Below, piece after piece: positions 1-5,214 of a stretch of DNA of 5,674 bases (positions are counted from its first letter, which is position 1; every line of letters starts with the position of its first letter). The notes below the pieces were generated by a model. The model was not told the origin of the DNA. It did not search any database and saw only the letters and a list, made by a program, of their open reading frames with translations. The translations under genes were made by a program, and so were the position numbers. The stretch lies in NCBI GenBank assembly GCA_903928615.1, contig CAIYRJ010000229.1, positions 1 through 5,674 on the forward strand. Reading direction: 5' to 3'. The stretch comes from an uncultured Actinomycetes bacterium. Lineage in GTDB: Bacteria > Actinomycetota > Thermoleophilia > Miltoncostaeales > Miltoncostaeaceae.

Positions 1-804
1 CACGCGCGCGGCCTCAGGCGCTTCTTCATCCGCGTGCCGGTGCTCACCCCGCGCCTCTCAAGCCTGTGGCTCGGCCTGGTGACGCCCGTGTACGCGCGGG
101 TGGGCCGCGAGCTGGTGGATGGCCTGCGCGCCGAGACGATCGTGACCACCGACACCGCCGAGCACCTGTTCTCGGTGCGGCCGCGGGGCATGCGCGAGCA
201 GATCGACCGGGCACTCGCCAACGAGGACCGGGAGTTCGCCGAGACGAAGTGGTCGGACGCCGTGTCGTCGCGCGGCCAGTCGCGCATGCGCTGGGGCGGC
301 GCGCGCAAGGGCACGCGCCTGGTGGACTCGCGCTCGGCCTTCGTGCCGGTGCCGCCGGACGTGGCCTTCCAGCCGATCCAGCGCATCGGCGGGGACAGCG
401 GCTGGTACCACGCCGACTGGATCTGGGACATCCGCGGCGCGCTCGACCTGCCGTTCGGCGGCGCCGGCACGCGGCGCGGTCGCCGCGACCCCGTGCACGT
501 GGCCGTGGGCGACACCATCGACTTCTGGCGGGTGGAGGAGGTCGACCCCGGCCACCTGCTGCGCATGAAGGCCGAGATGGCGCTGCCGGGCCGCGCCTGG
601 CTGCAGTACGAGGTGCGCGAGGTGCCGTCGGGCTCGATGATCCACCAGACGGCGCTGTTCGATCCCGTGGGCGTGCTGGGGCGCGCGTACTGGTACGCCA
701 TGTGGCCATTCCACCAGTACGTGTTCGGGGGCACGCTGCGCAGCATCTGCCGCCTCGCCCGCGAGGAGGATCGGGCGCGCGGCGAGGCGACGGCCGTCCG
801 ATGA
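1..804 (+). CDS. SDR-type NAD(P)-binding protein with C-terminal DUF2867 domain (5' end cut by window)
   Basis: The reading frame is open from base 1 to a TGA at 802-804, giving 267 residues of a protein that normally runs to nearly 500, so roughly the first half is outside the window. The GTG at 34 is internal, not the start. Residues 1-75 look like the end of an atypical short-chain dehydrogenase fold: the stretch VPVLTPRLSSLW followed by LVTPVYARVGRELVDGL is characteristic of YbjT-like SDRs that carry DUF2867. Residues about 101-256 are DUF2867, with the aromatic-rich segments GWYHADWIWDIRGALD, GDTIDFWRVEEVDPGHLLRM and the conserved end YWYAMWPFHQYVFGG. The Rossmann glycine motif is in the missing part, so cofactor binding is inferred from the family. 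The substrate is unknown. Its last codons overlap the next gene by ATGA, so the two are probably co-translated. Family confident; function not. Confidence 0.88.
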   Translation, partial: HARGLRRFFIRVPVLTPRLSSLWLGLVTPVYARVGRELVDGLRAETIVTTDTAEHLFSVRPRGMREQIDRALANEDREFAETKWSDAVSSRGQSRMRWGGARKGTRLVDSRSAFVPVPPDVAFQPIQRIGGDSGWYHADWIWDIRGALDLPFGGAGTRRGRRDPVHVAVGDTIDFWRVEEVDPGHLLRMKAEMALPGRAWLQYEVREVPSGSMIHQTALFDPVGVLGRAYWYAMWPFHQYVFGGTLRSICRLAREEDRARGEATAVR

Positions 805-1778
805 GGATCGCCGTCATCGGTGCGGGCATCGCCGGCCTGGTGGCGGCGCGCGACCTCGTGGACGCCGGCCACGAGGTGGTGGTCTTCGAGAAGAGCCGTG
901 GCATGGGCGGACGCATGGCGGCGCGCCGCGCCGAGGGCGACGCCGTGGTGGACCACGGCCTGCCGGTGCTCGACGTGCCGCGCGATGGGGTGCTGGCGGG
1001 CTTCGTGGTGGACCTCGCGGCCGATGACCTCGTGGAGGTCGTGGCGCCGGGCGAGCCGGTGCCGGGCCGCTCCACCGAGGGCGCCCCCCAGCTCGCGTGG
1101 GCATCCGGCATGACCCGGCTGCCCAAGGCCATGGCGCACGGACTCGAGGTGGTGACGGCCACGCGGGTCGCCGCGATCCGCGCCGATGGCGACGTGCTCG
1201 AGGTGGCGCAGGACCAGGGAAACACCCTCGGCACCTACGACTGGGTGATCGTCACCGCCCCGGGCGCGCAGGCCGCCGACCTGCTCGATCACAGCCCGCG
1301 CGGCGCCGTGCGGGCAGCGGACATGCGCGCCGTGGCATACGACATGGCGGTGATGGTGCTCGCGGGCGTGGCGATGGAACCGCCGGAGTGGTTCGCGCAC
1401 CGGCCGCTCACCGGGCCGATCGCCTACATCACCAACGAGGCGGCCAAGGATCGCCCGCCGGTGGACGGCGTGGCGTCGTTCGTCGCGCGCCTCGGGGCCG
1501 ATGCGAGCGAGGACCTCATGGAGGAATCCGACGCCGCGGTGCTCGCCGAGGTGCTCCCGGCCCTCGCCAAGGTGCTGGGCAAGCCGGCGGCGAAGCCCGC
1601 CTGGACCCAGGTGAAGCGCTGGCGCTACTCGACCACGCGCGACCGGCTGGACCAGCAGGCCCTCAACCCCGAGGGCACCCGGGTGCTGGTGGCCGGCGAC
1701 GCCGTGGCCGCCGGCCCGAGCATGGAGGACGTCGCGGCCACCGGGCGGTGGGCCGCGCAGCGCATCCTCGGGTCCTAG
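801..1778 (+). CDS. Renalase-like FAD/NAD(P)-dependent oxidoreductase
   Basis: 325 residues, the usual size for the renalase-like family (COG3380 type). The N-terminus is a textbook dinucleotide-binding unit: V5-I-G7-A-G9-I-A-G12, then a helix, then E30 at the end of the second strand to bind the ribose, followed by G34-M-G-G-R-M, the second glycine-rich FAD contact. Near the C-terminus, LVAGDAVAAGPSMEDVAATG carries D300, the typical second FAD site, followed by the final helix. The segment KRWRYSTTRDR also fits this family. The protein should be a soluble flavoenzyme; renalases oxidise aberrant dihydro-NAD(P) isomers, but that substrate is not proven for this bacterial branch. The ATG at 801 overlaps the TGA of the upstream gene (ATGA) and there is no clear Shine-Dalgarno, so translation is probably coupled to the SDR gene. 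Its TAG stop overlaps the stop of the convergent neighbour. Confidence 0.9.
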   Translation: MRIAVIGAGIAGLVAARDLVDAGHEVVVFEKSRGMGGRMAARRAEGDAVVDHGLPVLDVPRDGVLAGFVVDLAADDLVEVVAPGEPVPGRSTEGAPQLAWASGMTRLPKAMAHGLEVVTATRVAAIRADGDVLEVAQDQGNTLGTYDWVIVTAPGAQAADLLDHSPRGAVRAADMRAVAYDMAVMVLAGVAMEPPEWFAHRPLTGPIAYITNEAAKDRPPVDGVASFVARLGADASEDLMEESDAAVLAEVLPALAKVLGKPAAKPAWTQVKRWRYSTTRDRLDQQALNPEGTRVLVAGDAVAAGPSMEDVAATGRWAAQRILGS

Positions 1779-2509
1779 GGCTGGTCGTCCTCCGGGACGA
1801 CCTCGACCTCGGCCACCTCGATCACCTCATCCACCTCGATCTCGCCGTCGGTGGTCTCGGTGATGGTCACGGTGTCGGTGACCTCCACGATGTCGATGCC
1901 CTCCTCGGTGACCACGGCCTCGACCACGTCGACGGTGTCGGTCACCTGGATGCCCGCGTCGGTCTCGACCGCCGTGACCACCTCGGTGACGTCGGTGAAC
2001 ACCGTGCCGGCGGGCGTCTCGGTGACCTCGATGACCTCCTCCACCTGCACCTCGGCGGCGATCACCTCGGGCCCGGCACCGGCGGGCGCCTCGACGTCCG
2101 TCTTCTTCCGGGGCGTCGCTGCGCGCTTGGGCTTGGGCTGCTCGGCCGGGACGGCGCGACTCGCCTCGCGGCGGGCGAGCATGTCGCGCGCCTCGCGCAG
2201 CTTGCGCACGCGCTTGCGGCTCTCCACGGCGCGGGCCTCGGCCGCGGCCTTGCGCTCGAGCGCGGCGTCGTACTCGGCGCGGATCTCCGGGTCGTTCACG
2301 AGCGCGCGCTCCGCCCACGCGAGCCAGTGCATCTCGGCCTCGCGGTCGCGGTGCTTCATCGGGGTCTCCTCGACCCACTCGGTGCGACGGGCGATGGCCG
2401 CGCGGATCTCGTCGTCGCCGGCGTCCCTCGGGACGTCCAGCATCTCGTAGAGATCGCGCTCCATCAGCGCCTGCACCAGCGCTGCGCGCTTGGGGTCAAC
2501 GGTTGCCAT
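1775..2509 (-). CDS. J-domain-like protein lacking HPD, with basic linker and acidic 18-residue repeat tail
   Basis: 244 residues in three parts. Residues 18-84 resemble a DnaJ J-domain: DLYEMLDVPRDAGDDEIRAAI matches helices I-II and ERALVNDPEIRAEYDAAL matches helix III to the closing RxxYD. The HPD signature between them is missing; the corresponding place reads WVEETPMKHRD. HPD is needed to stimulate DnaK ATPase, so a normal co-chaperone role is unlikely, although HPD-less J-like proteins of this kind occur in Actinobacteria. Residues 84-137 are charged, Ala/Arg/Lys-rich and probably helical or coiled coil, ending in a basic stretch (KPKRAATPRKK). Residues 154-244 are acidic, rich in V, T, E and D, with almost no basic residues, and form tandem 18-residue repeats. 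No signal peptide or membrane segment is seen, so it is probably cytoplasmic. The ATG at 2509 has AGGAG five bases upstream, overlapping the stop of the secreted-protein gene. Function unknown. Confidence 0.85.
   Translation of the reverse strand: MATVDPKRAALVQALMERDLYEMLDVPRDAGDDEIRAAIARRTEWVEETPMKHRDREAEMHWLAWAERALVNDPEIRAEYDAALERKAAAEARAVESRKRVRKLREARDMLARREASRAVPAEQPKPKRAATPRKKTDVEAPAGAGPEVIAAEVQVEEVIEVTETPAGTVFTDVTEVVTAVETDAGIQVTDTVDVVEAVVTEEGIDIVEVTDTVTITETTDGEIEVDEVIEVAEVEVVPEDDQP
1829..2044 (-). repeat. Four tandem 54-base (18-residue) coding repeats in the J-like protein tail
   Basis: Residues 156-227 of the J-like protein divide into four units of exactly 18 residues, with a degenerate fifth (228-244) at the end. 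Glycines fall at 168, 186, 204 and 222, and threonines at 165, 183, 201 and 219, both with a perfect 18 spacing. The consensus is about V-T-[E/D]-V-V-[T/E]-x-[V/T]-E-T-x-x-G-x-x-[V/I]-x-[D/E]. The pattern of alternating hydrophobics around a Gly-containing turn suggests beta-hairpins or a beta-solenoid coil. The units differ considerably in sequence, so this is an old duplication rather than recent slippage. Confidence 0.8.
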
Positions 2510-2514
2510 GCTCG

Positions 2515-2519
2515 CTCCT
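2515..2519 (-). promoter_or_regulatory. Ribosome binding site of the J-like gene, overlapping the upstream stop codon
   Basis: On the minus strand the sequence TAGGAG (2520 to 2515) joins the TAG stop of the secreted-protein gene (2520-2518) to an AGGAG Shine-Dalgarno (2519-2515), five bases before the ATG at 2509. A ribosome ending the first gene would sit on the initiation site of the second, which suggests translational coupling. Confidence 0.7.
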
Positions 2520-2943
2520 AGGCCTTCGTGGTGAACGACACGCTACCGGCTGGCCGGCTCTTCACGGTGAACTTGCTCCGGCAGGGCTTGCGCTTGGTGC
2601 CCTTGCAGAGCACGTAGGCCTGCACCTGTCCGGTCACCCGGTAGGAGGTTCGGGGTCGGAGCCCCGTGGCCTTCGCGGAGACCTTGCGCGGCAGGCGGCT
2701 GGTGCTCCAGGGAGTGGTGACCGTGCGCTTGCCGATGCTGAAGACCAGCCTCGACTTCTGGCCGGTGGCGTTCTGCACGAAGCCGTTGAGCTGCGCGGTG
2801 GTGCGGGTGACCTTCGTGGCCTTGGTGACCTGCCCCTCGGCACGGACGTTGTAGCTGTTCTGCGCGAGGGCCGGCGATGCGATGGCGGCGCCGGCGAGCC
2901 CGATGGCGAGGGCGCGGCGGGTCGTGCTCATTGTCCATCCCAC
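2518..2943 (-). CDS. Small secreted basic protein with one fibronectin type III-like domain
   Basis: 141 residues from a GTG start. The N-terminus is a signal peptide: basic STTRR at 6-10, a hydrophobic run ALAIGLAGAAIA at 11-22, and a signal peptidase I site SPALA-QN after residue 27. The TTRRALA segment loosely resembles a twin-arginine motif, but Sec export is equally possible. The mature 114 residues resemble a single Fn3-type beta-sandwich: TRTTAQLNGFV at 46-56, ATGLRPRTSYRVTGQV at 92-107, and the closing GSVSFTT at 133-139. This layout is typical of extracellular Fn3-like domains in Thermoleophilia. C113 and C121 could form a disulfide. The protein is strongly basic (many K/R, almost no acidic residues), so it may bind anionic wall polymers; that is inference. 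The GTG at 2943 is preferred over the in-frame ATG at 2931 because GGAGGAG lies 8 bases before the GTG but 20 before the ATG. It precedes the J-like gene with only 8 bases between. Confidence 0.82.
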   Translation of the reverse strand: MGWTMSTTRRALAIGLAGAAIASPALAQNSYNVRAEGQVTKATKVTRTTAQLNGFVQNATGQKSRLVFSIGKRTVTTPWSTSRLPRKVSAKATGLRPRTSYRVTGQVQAYVLCKGTKRKPCRSKFTVKSRPAGSVSFTTKA

Positions 2944-2951
2944 GAAGAGGT

Positions 2952-2958
2952 CTCCTCC
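2952..2958 (-). promoter_or_regulatory. Strong Shine-Dalgarno that selects the GTG start of the secreted protein
   Basis: GGAGGAG on the minus strand, with an 8-base spacer to the GTG at 2943-2941. The alternative ATG at 2931 would be 20 bases away, too far for normal use. This is the strongest ribosome binding site in the window and suggests higher expression than its neighbours. Confidence 0.7.
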
Positions 2959-2976
2959 GGTCGATTCCGGGGCGGC

Positions 2977-2982
2977 ATGCTA
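2977..2982 (-). promoter_or_regulatory. Possible -10 box (TAGCAT) for the secreted protein / J-like unit
   Basis: TAGCAT on the minus strand fits the actinobacterial TANNNT -10 consensus and stands out in a GC-rich 116-base gap. Transcription would start near 2970 and give a leader of about 27 bases that contains the Shine-Dalgarno. No convincing -35 element was found. The box would make this two-gene unit independent of the MFS gene upstream. Confidence 0.35.
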
Positions 2983-3010
2983 GGTGAGGCGCTGGGGGCG
3001 GGGTCCGGGC

Positions 3011-3058
3011 ATGGGCGGGCGGAACGTCCCGCACCGCGCATTCCGGCGATGGGCGGGC
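3011..3058. repeat. Pair of 10-base direct repeats in the intergenic gap
   Basis: ATGGGCGGGC occurs at 3011-3020 and again at 3049-3058, with starts 38 bases apart, just past the end of the MFS gene. Between them lies a weak inverted repeat (GCGG/CCGC flanking AACGTC). The copies could be binding sites or chance in GC-rich DNA. The inverted repeat has no U-run on either strand, so I do not call a terminator. Confidence 0.3.
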
Positions 3059-3059
3059 C

Positions 3060-4238
3060 TCAGCGGCGCGGCACCATGACGGCCAGCCATGCGGTGCCGA
3101 GGGCCACGATCGCGGCGACCACGATGGTGACGCCCTGGAACGAGAGCACCAGGTGCAGCCCGCCGCCGATGAGCGGCCCGAGGGTGTATCCAGCCGAGTA
3201 GACCACCACCATCGCGGCGGCGCTCAGGCCGTACGACCCCGCGTGGCCCATGTCGTCAACGGCCTCGGTGAACAGCGGACCGGCGGGTGCCGCGAGGATC
3301 GCCGCGCCCCCGAGGCACACGGCAAAGGCAAGGGTGACCCACCACGGCGGACCGAGCGCAACGAAGGGAAGCGCGACCGCCGTGATGATGCCGCCCACCA
3401 CGAGTGGCAGCCGTCGGCCCGCGCGATCGGACCACCATCCCCCGAGGGGGGATCCCAGGAAGAGCGCGGCGGTGCCGAGGGCCAGCACAAGGCCGATGCC
3501 GCTCGACGACAGCCCGAGCCGTTCCGAGAGGTCGAGTGGGAGCAGGGGCTCGAGCATGGCCTCCACCACCGCGAGCAGGATGAGCGCGAGCGCGCCGGCC
3601 CGCGCGCCGCGCGATCTCGCCACGCTGCGAAGCCCCGCCATGATGGATGGCACGGTGGTCGACGGCCGCGCGGTCTCCGGCACGAACACCACGCAGACCG
3701 CCAGCAGCAGCGGGACGATCGAGATGATGAGGAACGTCTCCCGCACGCCCACCGCGTCGATGAGCACGCCCGAGAGCAGGGGCCCGAGCAGGCCCACGCC
3801 GCCGCCGGCCGTCTCGGCGAGGCCCAGGCGGAACCCCAGTTGGTTGGTGGGGTAGACGTCGCTCACCGAGGCCAGGGCCCCGGTCCAGGTAAGCGCCGCG
3901 GCGCCTCCCTGCACCGCGCGGGCGATGGCCAGGGTGACGGGCTCGGTGGTGAAGGCGAAGGCCACGCCCGAGAGCGCCAGGAGCACCGCACCGGCGGCCA
4001 GCGCCTTGCGACGCCCCGCCCTGTCGACCCACCGCGGCAGCAGCAGCGCCACGAGGAGCTGGGCCACGGGGAACGCCGCGAAGATCAGCGCCACCGCGGT
4101 ATCGGAGAGGCCCATCTCCTGCTGGTAGATGGGCAGCGCCGGCACGATCGCGCTGAACATCAGGGTGTCCACGGCGATGGCGGCGGTGGCGAGGGCGAAC
4201 ACCCGCGTGCGCGATGGGTGGGGTGCGCGCTGGCTCAC
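3060..4238 (-). CDS. MFS transporter, DHA1 (drug:H+ antiporter) type, 12 transmembrane helices
   Basis: 392 residues, a normal length for 12-helix MFS exporters, and hydrophobic throughout. TM1 contains IAVDTLMFSAIVPALP (21-36), with the membrane Asp at 24 and the closing PALP typical of the DHA1/VMAT-like branch. The loop 2-3 motif A is PRWVDRAGRRKAL (68-80), and its second-half copy is GGWWSDRAGRR (266-276). GVGLLGPLLSG (147-157) in TM5 is motif C of the antiporters; GPLIGGG (354-360) resembles it in TM11. It probably exports a small hydrophobic compound by proton exchange; the substrate cannot be told. The GTG start at 4238 has no Shine-Dalgarno but lies six bases after a TAGCGT box, which suits a leaderless transcript. 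An in-frame GTG at 4202 is a less likely start. It is divergent from the PAC2 gene and separated from the secreted-protein gene by 116 bases. Confidence 0.92.
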   Translation of the reverse strand: MSQRAPHPSRTRVFALATAAIAVDTLMFSAIVPALPIYQQEMGLSDTAVALIFAAFPVAQLLVALLLPRWVDRAGRRKALAAGAVLLALSGVAFAFTTEPVTLAIARAVQGGAAALTWTGALASVSDVYPTNQLGFRLGLAETAGGGVGLLGPLLSGVLIDAVGVRETFLIISIVPLLLAVCVVFVPETARPSTTVPSIMAGLRSVARSRGARAGALALILLAVVEAMLEPLLPLDLSERLGLSSSGIGLVLALGTAALFLGSPLGGWWSDRAGRRLPLVVGGIITAVALPFVALGPPWWVTLAFAVCLGGAAILAAPAGPLFTEAVDDMGHAGSYGLSAAAMVVVYSAGYTLGPLIGGGLHLVLSFQGVTIVVAAIVALGTAWLAVMVPRR

Positions 4239-4244
4239 GGCGCC

Positions 4245-4250
4245 ACGCTA
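4245..4250 (-). promoter_or_regulatory. Possible -10 box for a leaderless MFS transcript
   Basis: TAGCGT on the minus strand is followed by exactly six bases and then the GTG start codon. That is the spacing expected when transcription begins on the first base of the start codon, as is common in Actinobacteria, and it agrees with the missing Shine-Dalgarno. No clear -35 was found. Confidence 0.4.
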
Positions 4251-4299
4251 CCCGGCGGGCGTGCCGAACGCGCGGCCATGACGCCCTGCACCTGTCACC

Positions 4300-5199
4300 A
4301 TGCACCCCATGTCAGGAAGCCTGAGCATCACGCCGCCCGACCCGCCGCTCCGCGACCCCATGGTGGTCGCCGCGTTCCGCGGGTGGAACGACGCCGCGAG
4401 CGCCGCGTCGTCGACGATCTCCACCATCGCCGCGCAGCGGCATGCCGACCAGATCGGCACGGTTGACCCCGAGGAGTTCTACGACTTCCAGGTGACGCGT
4501 CCGATCATCGACCTCACCGGCGACGACCCCTCGCTCACCTGGCCCGAGGTGGAGATCATGGCCGCCCGCTGCCCGGACGCCGATCGCGACCTGGTGCTGG
4601 TGGTGGGCGGCGAGCCCTCGATGCGCTGGCCCACCTTCTGCCGGCTGCTCCTCGACGCCGTCGAGGCCCTGGGCGCCAGGCGCTTCATCACGCTCGGGGC
4701 GCTGCTGGCCGACGTGCCGCACACGCGCGACGTGACCCTCACGGTGATGACCACGCAGGAGGGCCTGGTGCAGGGCATGGACACGCGTCCGCCCGGATAC
4801 CGCGGCCCCACCGGCATCGTGGGAGTGCTGCACCTGCTGGCGGCTGAGCGCGGCCTCGAGGCGGTGTCGCTGTGGGCGCCCACCTCGCACTACGCCGCGG
4901 GCGTGGTGAACCACAAGGCCGAGCTCGCGCTGATCGAGGGCGTGGCATCGGTCACCGGGGTTCCCATCGACACCACGGACGTCCGCGCCAACGCGCGCGA
5001 GTTCGAGGAGCAGGTGGACCAGGTGGTGGCCGGCGACCCGCGCCTGCAGCAGCTCGTGGAGCAGCTCGAGCAGGCCGCCGACGAGGACGAGCCCGTGGAG
5101 TTCGAGGAGGGCGACCTGCCCTCGGGCGACGAGCTGGTGGCCGAGCTCGAGCGCTTCCTGCGCGAGCGGCAGGACCCGCCGCCGCCCCAGGGCATCTAG
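4300..5199 (+). CDS. PAC2 family protein (proteasome assembly chaperone-like)
   Basis: 299 residues, close to the usual 280-310 of actinobacterial PAC2 proteins. Family segments are present in order: VVAAFRGWNDAASAAS (22-37), VDPEEFYDFQVTRPII (55-70), VVGGEPSMRWPTFC (101-114), ITLGALLADVPHTRDV (130-145), GYRGPTGIVGVLHLL (166-180) and LWAPTSHYAAG (191-201). The C-terminal 60 residues are acidic and helical, ending in the family-typical PSGDELVAELERFLRERQ. Eukaryotic PAC2 helps assemble proteasome alpha rings and archaeal homologues bind 20S proteasomes; the role of the bacterial proteins is not settled, and no proteasome gene is in this window. It should be cytoplasmic. An alternative start is the ATG at 4309; neither has a Shine-Dalgarno, so 4300 was kept as the longer choice. 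It ends 10 bases before the convergent stop of nth. Confidence 0.92.
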   Translation: MHPMSGSLSITPPDPPLRDPMVVAAFRGWNDAASAASSTISTIAAQRHADQIGTVDPEEFYDFQVTRPIIDLTGDDPSLTWPEVEIMAARCPDADRDLVLVVGGEPSMRWPTFCRLLLDAVEALGARRFITLGALLADVPHTRDVTLTVMTTQEGLVQGMDTRPPGYRGPTGIVGVLHLLAAERGLEAVSLWAPTSHYAAGVVNHKAELALIEGVASVTGVPIDTTDVRANAREFEEQVDQVVAGDPRLQQLVEQLEQAADEDEPVEFEEGDLPSGDELVAELERFLRERQDPPPPQGI

Positions 5200-5214
5200 C
5201 CGCCCGGCGCTAGA
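5195..5214. terminator. Short inverted repeat spanning both stop codons of a convergent pair
   Basis: TCTAGC (5195-5200) and GCTAGA (5209-5214) are perfect inverted repeats around an 8-base centre, and one more G-C pair (5202/5208) is possible. The arms contain the TAG of the PAC2 gene and, on the minus strand, the TAG of nth. The symmetry would suit a two-way terminator, but the stem is short and has no T-run on either side, so the call is weak. Confidence 0.3.

Noticed and set aside
66..800. Extension of the oxidoreductase frame upstream of the ATG at 801, suggesting a fusion protein
   Set aside because: The upstream part is a shadow of the SDR/DUF2867 gene in another frame. The dinucleotide-binding motif begins right after the ATG at 801, as it should.
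44..1234. Long open frame on the minus strand opposite the SDR and renalase-like genes
   Set aside because: Its product is a low-complexity run of R, A, P, S and T with no fold or motif, as expected from the antisense of GC-rich coding DNA; the plus strand carries two clear families here.
1829..2044. CRISPR-like or satellite repeat array
   Set aside because: The 54-base period is kept at protein level only; the units diverge in DNA, have no spacers and stay in frame within one gene.
1097..2521. Plus-strand frame of 474 codons running from the oxidoreductase gene across the J-like gene
   Set aside because: The product is Arg/Gly-rich, then His/Asp/Leu-rich low complexity, and mirrors the genuine minus-strand gene. 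No family is recognisable.
2863..2931. Start of the secreted protein at the ATG at 2931
   Set aside because: It would leave the strong GGAGGAG 20 bases away. The GTG at 2943 has it at 8 bases, although the signal peptide would work from either start.
4287..4304. TGCA-N10-TGCA as an operator between the MFS and PAC2 genes
   Set aside because: Only the self-complementary TGCA tetramers match; the inner bases are not symmetric, and the element overlaps the PAC2 start codon. It is expected by chance.
3153..4466. Plus-strand frame of 437 codons opposite the MFS gene
   Set aside because: Very rich in R, H, G and E and without motifs; the minus strand has an intact 12-helix MFS protein with both motif A copies.
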